From Hellea sp042093735 (GTDB taxonomy: Bacteria; Pseudomonadota; Alphaproteobacteria; Caulobacterales; Maricaulaceae): 64,000 nucleotides of DNA. Location: NCBI GenBank assembly GCA_042093735.1, contig JBELEM010000007.1, forward strand, positions 1-64,000, written 5' to 3'. The translations under genes were made by a program, and so were the position numbers. The notes beneath the pieces are model-generated. The model worked only from the letters and a program-made list of their open reading frames with translations, was not told the origin of the DNA and did no database searches. How positions within the stretch are numbered: position 1 is the stretch's first letter; each line of letters begins with the position of its first letter. Below, in pieces: positions 51,763 through 60,263 of the stretch.

Positions 51763-54550
51763 ATGAATATTTTAGACAAAACACGTTTGCTTCAAACTTC
51801 TATTTTATCAAGTTTGATGATGGGATTGGGAGGAGTGGCATATGCACAAGTTGACACAACACCCGCAGAAGTAGAGCAGATCGAAGCCGAAGAAGAAGAT
51901 GATTTTGCAGAAGAAAAAGGTGAAATAGTTGTAACCGGTTCGCGTCTTCGCAGAAATGAATTTACATCTGCATCTCCACTACAAGTTATTGATGGCGAAC
52001 TTGCTCGAGACCTCGGATTGGTTGACGCATCAGATCTATTGGGACAAACAACAGTTGTCCAAGGTCAACAAATTACAACAGGTCTATCCACATCAGCAGG
52101 CAACCTCTCAGCTAATGGACCTGGTTCTGCTACCGCTTCTTTGCGCGGTTTGAATCCTGGACGTACATTGGTTCTTGTTAACGGCCGTCGTCTAGCTCCT
52201 GCTGGTGTTCGCGGCGCTCCAAGTGCGCCTGACCTTAACCTTATACCAGGATCCCTCGTACAACGCGTTGATGTGCTTCTAGACGGCGCATCATCCGTAT
52301 ACGGTTCAGATGCTGTTGCTGGTGTTGTAAACTATCAGCTACAGAGAGAGTTCGAAGGTATCGAAGTTGACGCTTATGCAACTATTCCTGAGCTTCCTGG
52401 AAATGCTGGCCACAGAGAGGTTTTCTCTCTAAAAACNNNNNNNNNNNNNNNNNNNNNNNNNNNNNNNNNNNNNNNNNNNNNNNNNNNNNNNNNNNNNNNN
52501 NNNNNNNNNNNNNNNNNNNNNNNNNNNNNNNNNNNNTGGTCAGAGACTCTTGATATTTCCAGAAGAGCTTGACGCAGCATTTGCACCGGACTTTAACAGA
52601 ACATCACTGTTTACTTTCGGTGAATATGACACGGGTCTTTATGGAAACATGACTGCTTATTTTGAAGCTTCATACGCAACACGTGAAACAAAAACTAATA
52701 CGGCTGGTCAAGGTGCTATTAACTTAGCAGGCGACTATCCTCTCAATCAGTTTGATTTTGCTGGTACTTCCTCAACGCTTTTCTTCCAGTCAACATTTAT
52801 TAATGACACAAACGTTGCGCAAACGCGCTTCATATCTGGTTTAAAAGGTGACCTTCCTTTTCTAGAGGAGGCTGGTTTAAATAACTGGGCTTATGATGTT
52901 AATGTAAGCTATTCGCGTTCGAGTGGACAAGATGCCGTAAAGGGTATTCCTTACTTCCCTCGTCTGGCTCAAACCTTAAACAATACAGTTGTTGATCCCA
53001 CAACAGGTGAGATATCTTGTACGCCTGTAACAGTCGCTGGTGCGGATCAAAACGTGCCTTGTCGTCCTCTTAACTTCTTTGAGCCAACCTTCTTATTCGG
53101 AGGAGAATTCGAAGATCCTGAGGATACAGAATATCTTTTCCCGAATCGCTTAACCGACACTATCGTCAAACAAAACATGATACAGGGTTATGTTTCTGGT
53201 GATCTTTTTGATATTCCTACAGGTGATACAGTAATTGCTGGTTTTGGTGGCGAATACCGTGAAGATATTATTGAAACACGTACTTCTTTAGCAGGTGATT
53301 TCGAAGGTTTCTTTAATGACCCTGGTTCAAATGGGCGAAGAACTTTACATGAAGTATTTGGCGAAATTGAAGTGCCATTAGTCAAAGAGCGATATGGTAT
53401 TCATGAGTTAAGTGTTAACCTTGCAGGTCGTTATACTGACGAGAGTAACTTTGGCTCAGCTGAAACTTACAGTGTTAAGGGTGTATTTGCACCAACTGAT
53501 TGGTTAAGCTTCCGTGGTACCTATGGTACATCATTCCGAGCGCCTAACTTAGGCGAGCAGTTTGGTGGACGCGTGACTGGATTTGCTAACCCAAGTGACC
53601 CATGCCGCGTTCCAGGTGTGGCTGTTCCTTTCCAAGACACCGATGGTGACGGGGAAGACGATAGACGTATCTATGATGCTAACTTAGATCCACGTGATGC
53701 TGACGTAATAGCAAACTGTCAAAACGGCGGCGGCCCATTTGGCCTTGCTGCTACGGATCCATTCAATTTAGGAGCTAACGGTATAGGTACAAGTCCTACT
53801 CCATTCTTCTATGGTTCGCCAACAAGAGTGGCTACTGGTTCAAATCCTGATCTGAAACCAGAGACTTCAACAGCTATTTCAGTGGGCGGTTCATTTGATC
53901 AGCCTTGGTTTGAGGATTTTGACTTACGTTTTGCAGTTAACTATTTTGAGATAGAAATCACTGATGAAGTTAACCAACTAACAGCTAGTACAATTGTTAA
54001 CCGCTGTTATAACTCAACAGGATTAACAGACCCTACATGTGAGTTTATTACACGTGCTCCGCGTACAACTGATCCTACAACTGGTGAAGTGACATTTGTG
54101 TCAGCTTTGAATCAGAACTTAGGTGCTCAGTATGTCGAGGGTATCGATTATAACGCTGAATTTGGTTTTGATTTCAAAGCGCCTTTCTCAGATGATCAAT
54201 TTGACTACAATCTAATCTTCCGTGCTACTCAGTCTTTGAGACAGGATATTGAGGAAGCCATTGTTACTGGTGTCAGAGTTAATGATAATTTGGGCGAATA
54301 TGGTAACCCAAAATGGCGCTTAAACTTTACTCAGCAGTTAACTTGGAAAGATTTTGGTTTCTTATTCCAGTCACGTTATCTTGATAGCATGGTTGAAAGT
54401 GTGATTGAGTCNNNNNNNNNNNNNNNNNNNNNNNNNNNNNNNNNNNNNNNNNNNNNNNNNNNNNNNNNNNNNNNNNNNNNNNNNNNNNNNNNNNNNNNNN
54501 NNNNNNNNNNNGGCCGTACATTCTTCGTTAACGCGACTAAAAAATTCTAA
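51763..54550 (+). CDS. TonB-dependent receptor (interrupted by two assembly gaps)
   Basis: One outer membrane receptor gene despite appearing as two reading frames. From ATG 51763 (AGGGG upstream; a TTG at 51736 is in frame) there is a signal peptide cleaved after AYA28, an acidic linker that can hold a TonB box (GEIVVTGSRLRR) and a plug with SLRGLNPGRTLVLVNGRR and DVLLDGASSVYGSDAVAGVVN, then the first gap at 52437-52536. After it the barrel resumes in another frame (GQRLLIFPEELDAAF) and runs through LKPETSTAISVGGSFDQPW to a second gap (54412-54511), ending GRTFFVNATKKF with a terminal Phe. The frame change needs only the gap length to be wrong. Substrate unknown. Confidence 0.88.
52437..52536. 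other. Assembly gap, 100 N
   Basis: Exactly 100 N inside the plug-to-barrel transition of the receptor gene. The flanking frames differ by one, so the true length is not 100 modulo 3; the figure is a scaffolding placeholder. Confidence 0.97.
54412..54511. other. Assembly gap, 100 N
   Basis: A second 100-N placeholder near the 3' end of the same receptor gene, before the final GRTFFVNATKKF. The unknown sequence would encode the last barrel strands. Confidence 0.97.
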
Positions 54551-54576
54551 ATTATTTAGAAATTTGATTTATACTA

Positions 54577-54601
54577 ATCCCGCCTAGTGCGGGATTTTTT
54601 T
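54577..54601 (+). terminator. Rho-independent terminator of the second receptor gene
   Basis: ATCCCGC-CTAGT-GCGGGAT forms a 7-base-pair stem with a 5-base loop, followed directly by a T-run, 27 bases after the stop codon. Confidence 0.92.
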
Positions 54602-54695
54602 ATTCCAAAAATAAATCAATTTGATCGCAGCGTAATTTGATAGAATTCTTTCAAATATAAACATTGATTATAGTTTTTTTCAAAATCATTACGAT

Positions 54696-54724
54696 TTGAG
54701 TTAAAAACGAATTGCAATTATAAA
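54696..54724 (+). promoter_or_regulatory. Candidate promoter of tRNA-Gln
   Basis: A -35 TTGAGT (54696-54701) and a -10 TATAAA (54719-54724) with 17-base spacing lie about 47 bases before the tRNA. Confidence 0.4.
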
Positions 54725-54771
54725 AATGAGCAGATAGAAGCCGCACCTGTAATGACGACTCTGTTAATTTT

Positions 54772-54845
54772 TGGGGCGTAGCCAAGCGGTAAGGCATCGG
54801 GTTTTGATCCCGTGATCGTTGGTTCGAATCCAGCCGCCCCAACCA
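54772..54845 (+). tRNA. tRNA-Gln (anticodon TTG)
   Basis: A 74-base cloverleaf: acceptor TGGGGCG pairs with CGCCCCA (the U1-A72 start pair typical of tRNA-Gln), anticodon stem TCGGG/CCCGT around TTTTGAT with anticodon TTG, T-arm GTTGG-TTCGAAT-CCAGC, discriminator A, encoded CCA. Confidence 0.97.
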
Positions 54846-55094
54846 TATTAACTTAGCAAGCAATGTTGTGACTAGCATATTAAAGCTTAGAAAATTTATT
54901 TCTTGAAGTCGTAAAGCCGCAATTTTTCATTAATATGTGATAAGAAACATTGATTTTTTATATTAATCCCAAAAAAAACTAACAGATTTGCATCCTAACG
55001 ATTGATTTATTTTTTGCTCACGTGTAAGCGAATTTGTAATAAATAAAAAAACTCAGTTTCATGAGTTAAAAAAATATTTTGGAGGGTACTTTTG
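54846..55094. other. AT-rich spacer before the TonB operon
   Basis: About 250 bases without a supported gene. A short hairpin AACTCA-GTTTCA-TGAGTT (55050-55067) is followed by A-rich sequence on the plus strand; on the minus strand it looks like a weak terminator, but no minus-strand gene needs one. GGAGGG at 55081-55086 is the ribosome-binding site of the next gene. Confidence 0.5.
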
Positions 55095-55907
55095 GTGAAC
55101 TTATTCATCGCCACTAAATCAGTATTTATCGGGGTTGCGGCTTTAGCCGTTTCAGTCAGCCAAAACGTGTATGCGCAAAACTCATCTATAGATACATATA
55201 AAAGTATTTTACAGGAAATATCGGACTTAAAATTATCTACAGCTCAAAAAGAGATTTACTTAAAAACTCAGAATGAAAAGATTTCAAATCTTCAGGATCA
55301 GATTGAAGGAATACCCGCTACCACAGTAACTGTTGGGCCACTACTTGATAAAATGGCGGCTGCTATTGAAAGTGAAATATATTCTGATTACCCCTTCAAA
55401 ATTGAGGAACGACTAATTCGACTAGATAAGTTTAGGGAGACCATAGCTGATCCTGAGGCAACACCAGGTCAGAAAATGAGACAAGCACTAAATATATATG
55501 ATATAGAAGTAAGTTACGGTAACTCAGTTGCTTCATATGCGGGCAATAATCCTGTCAACCCAGGTGTACGATATGCTGCTTGCCAAGAAGACCAGGAGAG
55601 CCGTGGTTGTGGTTTGACCGATGACCATAAAAAGAAAATGGGATATGTGAATGGAAAGCCCACAGGGAATGGTGCATCAATTCAGGACTTGAAATCCGAG
55701 CTTATGGACGGTGCATACCTTCACTATGGAAGACTTTCTTTTGTGTATCTGGAATTTGATAGCTCAGAAGCTTGGCGATATGATTTGGGTGGTAAGAATT
55801 GGGTGGAGCTTTCTGGCTCTGATGTACTAGATGTTAGAAGAGCAGTTAGAATAGCGCGGGGGCAGTCTGCACCAGGCGTTTTATCGGCTCCAGTTCATCT
55901 AGAATAA
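55095..55907 (+). CDS. Exported DUF3450 protein, first copy, with cysteine insert
   Basis: A 270-residue protein from GTG 55095 (GGAGGG 8 bases upstream; TTG 55092 is the other choice). It has a signal peptide ending VYA-Q near residue 27, an alpha-helical coiled-coil-like middle (ISDLKLSTAQKEIYLKTQNEKI...) and the DUF3450 C-terminal part (YDIEVSYGN, YLHYGRLSFVYLEFD, SDVLDVRRAVRIARGQSAP). Compared with the second copy it has about 45 extra residues near position 155-200, containing two cysteines (CQEDQESRGC). DUF3450 proteins accompany TtpC/ExbB2/ExbD2/TonB2 systems, probably as periplasmic partners. First gene of the TonB operon. Confidence 0.82.
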   Translation: MNLFIATKSVFIGVAALAVSVSQNVYAQNSSIDTYKSILQEISDLKLSTAQKEIYLKTQNEKISNLQDQIEGIPATTVTVGPLLDKMAAAIESEIYSDYPFKIEERLIRLDKFRETIADPEATPGQKMRQALNIYDIEVSYGNSVASYAGNNPVNPGVRYAACQEDQESRGCGLTDDHKKKMGYVNGKPTGNGASIQDLKSELMDGAYLHYGRLSFVYLEFDSSEAWRYDLGGKNWVELSGSDVLDVRRAVRIARGQSAPGVLSAPVHLE

Positions 55908-55917
55908 TAAAGTGGGT

Positions 55918-55943
55918 ACAGGAATATTCTTGAGTATTCCTGT
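55918..55943 (+). other. Intercistronic hairpin between the DUF3450 genes
   Basis: ACAGGAATA-TTCTTGAG-TATTCCTGT: a 9-base-pair stem with an 8-base loop and no T-run. It may adjust the ratio of the upstream to downstream transcripts by RNA processing or stability. Confidence 0.5.
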
Positions 55944-55979
55944 AGTAATAAATAACGAAAGCAAACTTGGAAGGAAACC

Positions 55980-56741
55980 ATGTTAAAATCTTCAATTGCA
56001 AAGCACTTTTTGCTGTTAGGGGCTGCGGGGCTTATCATGTCCGGTACTGCTCAAGCTCAGCTTGAGAGTGCATTAAATACAGCTAAAGCGTCATCGTCTG
56101 CAAGTGCAGCATCTCAACAACGCATAGAGGGTCTTGATGATGAGGCTGACCAGGCAGTTCGAGAGTTTCGTGCTGTTCTTCAGCAGAAAGACAATATTGC
56201 TCTTTTTATCGCGCAACAGGATGTATTTTTACAGTCACAAAAGTCTGAAATAGCAAGTTTAGGGCGTCAACTGGGGACTGTAGAGCAGATTAAGCAGGGT
56301 ATGTCACCTATGATGCTCAAAATGGCTGCAGAGATCGAAGACACTATCAAGGCCGATATACCTTTCAATCTTACTGAAAGACTCGAAAGAGTTGAAAGAA
56401 TGAAGAATGTTTTAGCTGACCCAGATGTATCGCCCGCTGAACAGTACAGGCAGGTATTAAATGCTTTCAAAATCGAAGTATCATATGGTCAGGGCATAGA
56501 CAGTTATGAGGGCATGCACCCTACTCGACCGGGAAACGTCGTTAATTTCTTACGTTTCGGGCGCGTATCACTTGTTTATATGACTAAAGATGAGTCAGAA
56601 GTTGGTAGATACAATCTAGAGACGAGTTCATGGGATATACTAAAAGGTGCTGATGCTTTGGCATTACGTAAAGCGATACGTATTTCAAAAGGTGAAGCAG
56701 CTCCGGACGTGGTCTTTGCGCCCGTAACAGTTAGCAATTAG
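55980..56741 (+). CDS. Exported DUF3450 protein, second copy
   Basis: A 253-residue protein with a signal peptide (cleaved after AQA26), a coiled-coil-forming helical region (about 30-120, QRIEGLDDEADQAVREFRAVL) and the conserved DUF3450 C terminus (VLNAFKIEVSYGQGIDSYEG, FLRFGRVSLVYMTKDESEVGRY, LALRKAIRISKGEAAPDV). It matches the first copy over its whole length except for the insert. DUF3450 partners of TonB2 systems are periplasmic. AAGGAA ribosome-binding site; followed by the TtpC-like gene. Confidence 0.85.
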   Translation: MLKSSIAKHFLLLGAAGLIMSGTAQAQLESALNTAKASSSASAASQQRIEGLDDEADQAVREFRAVLQQKDNIALFIAQQDVFLQSQKSEIASLGRQLGTVEQIKQGMSPMMLKMAAEIEDTIKADIPFNLTERLERVERMKNVLADPDVSPAEQYRQVLNAFKIEVSYGQGIDSYEGMHPTRPGNVVNFLRFGRVSLVYMTKDESEVGRYNLETSSWDILKGADALALRKAIRISKGEAAPDVVFAPVTVSN

Positions 56742-56758
56742 GTTTGAGGGATAAAAAA

Positions 56759-58144
56759 GTGAGTAATAAAATGAAATTCTTTAATAAGACGACGGCCACA
56801 ATAATGAGTGCCGCTTTACTACTTTCAGCTACCGCTGCGAGTGCTCAGATAAATTCTATTAGTGATTTGTTGAACCAAGTGCGTTCAGACTCTTCTAAAA
56901 CTGCAGCAGAAAACCGTGAGCGTGAAGCTAAATTCAGGCAGAAACGTAATCAGCAATCTGCTCTTTTGAGGGAAGCCCGCGGAGAGCTAGGGGCGCTTGA
57001 GCGTAAAGCTAAAGGTGTTCAATCTACATTTGACGCTAACGGTAGAAGAATTGCTCGGCTTGAAGGTGAGCTCAGGGCTGCTCAAGGTGATTTTGGAGAA
57101 GTTTTCGGACTGGCAAGATCTAAAGCTGGCGAGTTTAAGGCTATTTTAGACAGTTCTCTTATAACCGCTCAGTATCCAACGCGAACCGAAGTTCTCGGTA
57201 CTGTAGCAGAGTCTAAGGCTCTTCCAGATTCTGACCAATTAAATGCAATATGGCAGTCTATGCTTCAGGAAATTAAAGCGCAAAGACAAGTGGCTACTTT
57301 CTCAGCCCCTGTTGCCAATGTTGATGATGGTGCAATGCAGTCAGTAACCCGTGTTGGGCCGTTTTCTATATTTACAGCTGAAAATGCTGACTTTTTACAA
57401 TATACTCCTCCATCAGGAAGTGAAGAAAACACTCTTCTAGCGAAATTACCTCGTCAGCCTGGGGGCGCGATCTCCTCTGCTGCCTCTGATGTAACCAAAA
57501 CAAACTCTGGTGTTGTTTATGCTCCTATTGATCCAACACGCGGTGAGCTTTTGAAGTCATTTGAACGTGTGCCGGATACTGGTGAGCGAATCGCACAGGG
57601 CGGAACTATCGGTAAAATTATACTCTTGTTGCTAGCCATAGGTGTTCTTTTTGGTATCCTCAACATAGTGCGTCTTTCATTAGCTAAAATGGCCGTTGGC
57701 GGACAAAAGCGTAATGCTCAGCCTGATGAAAAGAATGCCCTAGGCCGTATCATGATGGCTTATGAAGGTGCAAAAAATAAAGATGCTGACACGGTTGAAC
57801 TTAAGCTTGATGAGGCTATTCTTAGAGAGTCGCCCAAGTTTGAATTTGGGTTGAATTTCTTGAAACTTGCGGCAGGTATAGCCCCTCTATTGGGATTACT
57901 TGGTACAGTCACAGGTATGATCAAGACATTCCAAGCTATGATGATATACGGTACAGGTGACCCTCAACTTATGGCTGGTGGTATCTCTGAAGCTTTGGTG
58001 ACAACCATGCTCGGTCTCATAGCTGCAATTCCTCTCCTTATATTGCATAGTTTCTGTTCTTCTATAGCTCGGTCCATTCAAGGAACACTTGAGGAGCAGT
58101 CAGCTGGTATAGTTGCGCGTCATGTTGAAAGTCGTGGTGCGTAA
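56759..58144 (+). CDS. TtpC-like MotA/TolQ/ExbB protein
   Basis: A 461-residue protein from GTG 56759 (GAGGG 8 bases upstream; TTG 56744 lacks that). A signal peptide (ASA-Q) precedes a periplasmic coiled-coil region (about 35-120, REREAKFRQKRNQQSALLREARG split by turns) and a further periplasmic domain. Then come a membrane segment near residue 290 (IGKIILLLLAIGVLFGILNIV) and the MotA/TolQ/ExbB channel domain with GIAPLLGLLGTVTGMIKTF and TTMLGLIAAIPLLILHS. This architecture is that of TtpC, which with ExbB2/ExbD2/TonB2 energises outer membrane uptake. Central gene of the operon. Confidence 0.88.
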   Translation: MSNKMKFFNKTTATIMSAALLLSATAASAQINSISDLLNQVRSDSSKTAAENREREAKFRQKRNQQSALLREARGELGALERKAKGVQSTFDANGRRIARLEGELRAAQGDFGEVFGLARSKAGEFKAILDSSLITAQYPTRTEVLGTVAESKALPDSDQLNAIWQSMLQEIKAQRQVATFSAPVANVDDGAMQSVTRVGPFSIFTAENADFLQYTPPSGSEENTLLAKLPRQPGGAISSAASDVTKTNSGVVYAPIDPTRGELLKSFERVPDTGERIAQGGTIGKIILLLLAIGVLFGILNIVRLSLAKMAVGGQKRNAQPDEKNALGRIMMAYEGAKNKDADTVELKLDEAILRESPKFEFGLNFLKLAAGIAPLLGLLGTVTGMIKTFQAMMIYGTGDPQLMAGGISEALVTTMLGLIAAIPLLILHSFCSSIARSIQGTLEEQSAGIVARHVESRGA

Positions 58145-58179
58145 ACAACCAGTGATAAGACTATGGAAAGGTTAATCAG

Positions 58180-58701
58180 ATGAATCCTATTAATGTTTAT
58201 AACGGCCTCCAAGAGTTCTTGGGTGTAGGAGGAGTAGTTCTTTTCGTAATAATGATAGTAACTTTTGCTCTTTGGACATTTATTCTTGAGCGTTTTGCCT
58301 ATTACTTTTTTGCTCACAAACCTTCGATGTCTGAGTTAAAATTAGAGTGGAATGCTCGGTCAGATAAAACATCCTGGAAGGCTCACGCTGTTCGAGATGA
58401 AATGGTTTCGCAGATTAAGGAAAAAACTGACACTAATGTTGGTATCATTAAAACATTGGTTGCATTGCTTCCACTGCTTGGCTTGCTTGGGACTGTTACA
58501 GGAATGATCGAAGTTTTTGATGTTATGGCTCTTTCCGGCTCATCTAATGCACGTCTTATGGCTGGTGGAGTTTTCAAGGCTACAATACCTACAATGGCCG
58601 GGATGACAGCTGCATTATCGGGTTTGTATTTCTCCACCGTGTTACCACGTTGGAGTGCTCGTGAAACTGCTCGTTTCTCTGATGAATTACAGGTAGGATA
58701 G
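58180..58701 (+). CDS. exbB: ExbB-type proton channel subunit
   Basis: A 173-residue MotA/TolQ/ExbB protein with three hydrophobic segments. The second membrane pair carries LLPLLGLLGTVTGMIEVFDVM and TIPTMAGMTAALSGLYFSTV, the conserved glycine/threonine/proline signature lining the proton path. ExbB is the channel scaffold that, with ExbD, converts proton motive force into TonB movement. It follows the TtpC-like gene by 35 bases and precedes exbD by 4. Confidence 0.9.
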   Translation: MNPINVYNGLQEFLGVGGVVLFVIMIVTFALWTFILERFAYYFFAHKPSMSELKLEWNARSDKTSWKAHAVRDEMVSQIKEKTDTNVGIIKTLVALLPLLGLLGTVTGMIEVFDVMALSGSSNARLMAGGVFKATIPTMAGMTAALSGLYFSTVLPRWSARETARFSDELQVG

Positions 58702-58705
58702 TATT

Positions 58706-59125
58706 ATGAGAAGAGGACGGCGTAGATCGGGAGGCGAAGAAGCAGAAGTAGATATGACACCTATGCTTGACATTGTGTTTATTATGTTGATTTTTTTCAT
58801 AGTTACTGCAACTTTTCTTGATGAAAGGGGTGTTGATCTTACTCAGCCGCCACCACCACCTGACAATGATATACCAACAAAATCTACCCCTGCAATTACT
58901 GTTTATGTAGATGGTAGAGATCAATGCTCAGTAGATGGACAAGGTACAACTTGCGATAGGGTATCATTGCGTGTTGAGCGATTGCTTGCAGATAAGCCAG
59001 GGGCGAGTGTTATACTCAGGCTTGATGAGGGTGCTAGGCATGAGTTGATGGTTGGCTTGAAAGATGAATTGGATACAAAAGGTTTGGCTTCAAAAATAGA
59101 AATTCTGAGAACAACTGGTTCATAA
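58706..59125 (+). CDS. exbD: ExbD-type protein, first copy
   Basis: A 139-residue ExbD/TolR protein: basic cytoplasmic N terminus (RRGRRRSGG), one membrane helix with the essential aspartate in VDMTPMLDIVFIMLIFFIVT, and a periplasmic domain. A proline-rich linker (QPPPPPDND) and two cysteines (QCSVDGQGTTC) distinguish it from the second copy. The helix aspartate is the proton-binding residue. Follows exbB by 4 bases. Confidence 0.9.
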   Translation: MRRGRRRSGGEEAEVDMTPMLDIVFIMLIFFIVTATFLDERGVDLTQPPPPPDNDIPTKSTPAITVYVDGRDQCSVDGQGTTCDRVSLRVERLLADKPGASVILRLDEGARHELMVGLKDELDTKGLASKIEILRTTGS

Positions 59126-59175
59126 AGAAATTATTTTAATGAACGTTCTCTTTTTAAACGAAGTAAGGTAGTAAA

Positions 59176-59574
59176 ATGGCAAGACGAAGTCGCATTCAAA
59201 TGGATGACGAAGATACAGAACTGAACATGACTCCAATGCTTGATGTCGTATTTATTTTATTAATATTTTTTATCGTCACTTCAGTTTTTGTAAAAACCCC
59301 AGGGATTGAGCCTTCTAAGCCTGAAGCTGTTACATCACAAGAGTGGAAGCCCTCTATTTTGATTGCCGTGAACTCTGCCAACGAGGTATGGATTGACAAG
59401 CGCCCTTACGACGTTGATGAAATTAGACCTGTTATAATGTCAATGCAGGCTGAAAATCCAAAAGCAGAGGCCATAATTAATGCAGATAAAGACTCTGAGG
59501 TTGGCGTGGTTATGTCTGTTCAAGAAATGATGCAAGATCTGGGGATTGTCACACGTGTCGGAACAAGTCAGTAG
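59176..59574 (+). CDS. exbD: ExbD-type protein, second copy
   Basis: A 132-residue ExbD/TolR paralogue: MTPMLDVVFILLIFFIVTSVF holds the membrane aspartate, followed by a cysteine-free periplasmic domain (SILIAVNSANEVWID, AIINADKDSEVGVVM). Two ExbD copies with different periplasmic domains could form a heterodimer inside the ExbB pentamer or serve different partners. Placed 50 bases after the first copy and 9 before tonB. Confidence 0.9.
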   Translation: MARRSRIQMDDEDTELNMTPMLDVVFILLIFFIVTSVFVKTPGIEPSKPEAVTSQEWKPSILIAVNSANEVWIDKRPYDVDEIRPVIMSMQAENPKAEAIINADKDSEVGVVMSVQEMMQDLGIVTRVGTSQ

Positions 59575-59583
59575 GAACTTAAG

Positions 59584-60213
59584 ATGAAGAATGTAATTAG
59601 ATGGATACTTGGTTTTCCTGTGGCTGCATTAGTTACCGTGGGGTTATTTATATTAATGATGACGCTTATTGCGGAAGAATTCAAGCCCCAAGAAAAGCTG
59701 GCTACTGCTTCATTTGAAATCAACCCAACAGTTGAGGATATAAAAGTTATAAAAAGGGATACTAAAGTTAAGCAAGTCAAAAAAGTGGTTACACCGCCAC
59801 CACCACCCACTATTGAAAGGCAGCAGGCTGCTAAACCACAAGAACGTATAGCATCCTTGGAGGGAGCTATTCCAGATTTCGAGGCCCCCAAAATTGACAG
59901 GAAAAATTTTAAAATTGCAGTATCAGATCGTGATGCTCAACCATTAGTCAGAATACCTCCTATTATGCCTCCACGTGCAGAAAAATCAGGGCATTGCAGA
60001 GTAAAGTTTGATGTTAGTCCTGAGGGTGCTCCGTTCAACGTAATAACGACTTTTTGTACTCAAAGACTCTTTGAGCGTGCGACAATTAAGTCTGTTCAAA
60101 GATGGAAGTATAATCCTAAGATAGTAGATGGACGCGCTGTCGCGCGTAACGGTGTTGAGAATAAAGTGACTTATCGTCTTACGGACGAACGAGGCCGAAT
60201 TATTCCTGAGTAG
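59584..60213 (+). CDS. tonB: TonB energy-transducing protein
   Basis: A 209-residue TonB: a single N-terminal membrane helix (about 10-30), a periplasmic linker with PPPPP at 71-75, and the globular C-terminal domain with GHCRVKFDVSPEGAPFNV, CTQRLFERATIKSVQRWKYNPK and a final NKVTYRLTDE, matching TonB2-type C-terminal domains with the WKY motif. It spans the periplasm to contact the TonB boxes of receptors such as the two in this window. Short length is usual for TonB2. Confidence 0.93.
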   Translation: MKNVIRWILGFPVAALVTVGLFILMMTLIAEEFKPQEKLATASFEINPTVEDIKVIKRDTKVKQVKKVVTPPPPPTIERQQAAKPQERIASLEGAIPDFEAPKIDRKNFKIAVSDRDAQPLVRIPPIMPPRAEKSGHCRVKFDVSPEGAPFNVITTFCTQRLFERATIKSVQRWKYNPKIVDGRAVARNGVENKVTYRLTDERGRIIPE

Positions 60214-60263
60214 AAATATAGCTTTGCTCCTCCATGGAGAGCAATTGTAAATTGGAGAAATTG

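Noticed and set aside
51736..54550. Two separate TonB-receptor genes (51736-52572 and 52550-54550)
   Set aside because: The split is at a 100-N placeholder. Plug motifs are before it, barrel motifs after it, and only one signal peptide and one barrel end exist. One gene is the simpler reading.
55050..55067. Minus-strand rho-independent terminator (AACTCA...TGAGTT with T-run)
   Set aside because: The stem is only six base pairs, AT-rich, and there is no minus-strand gene nearby for it to end.
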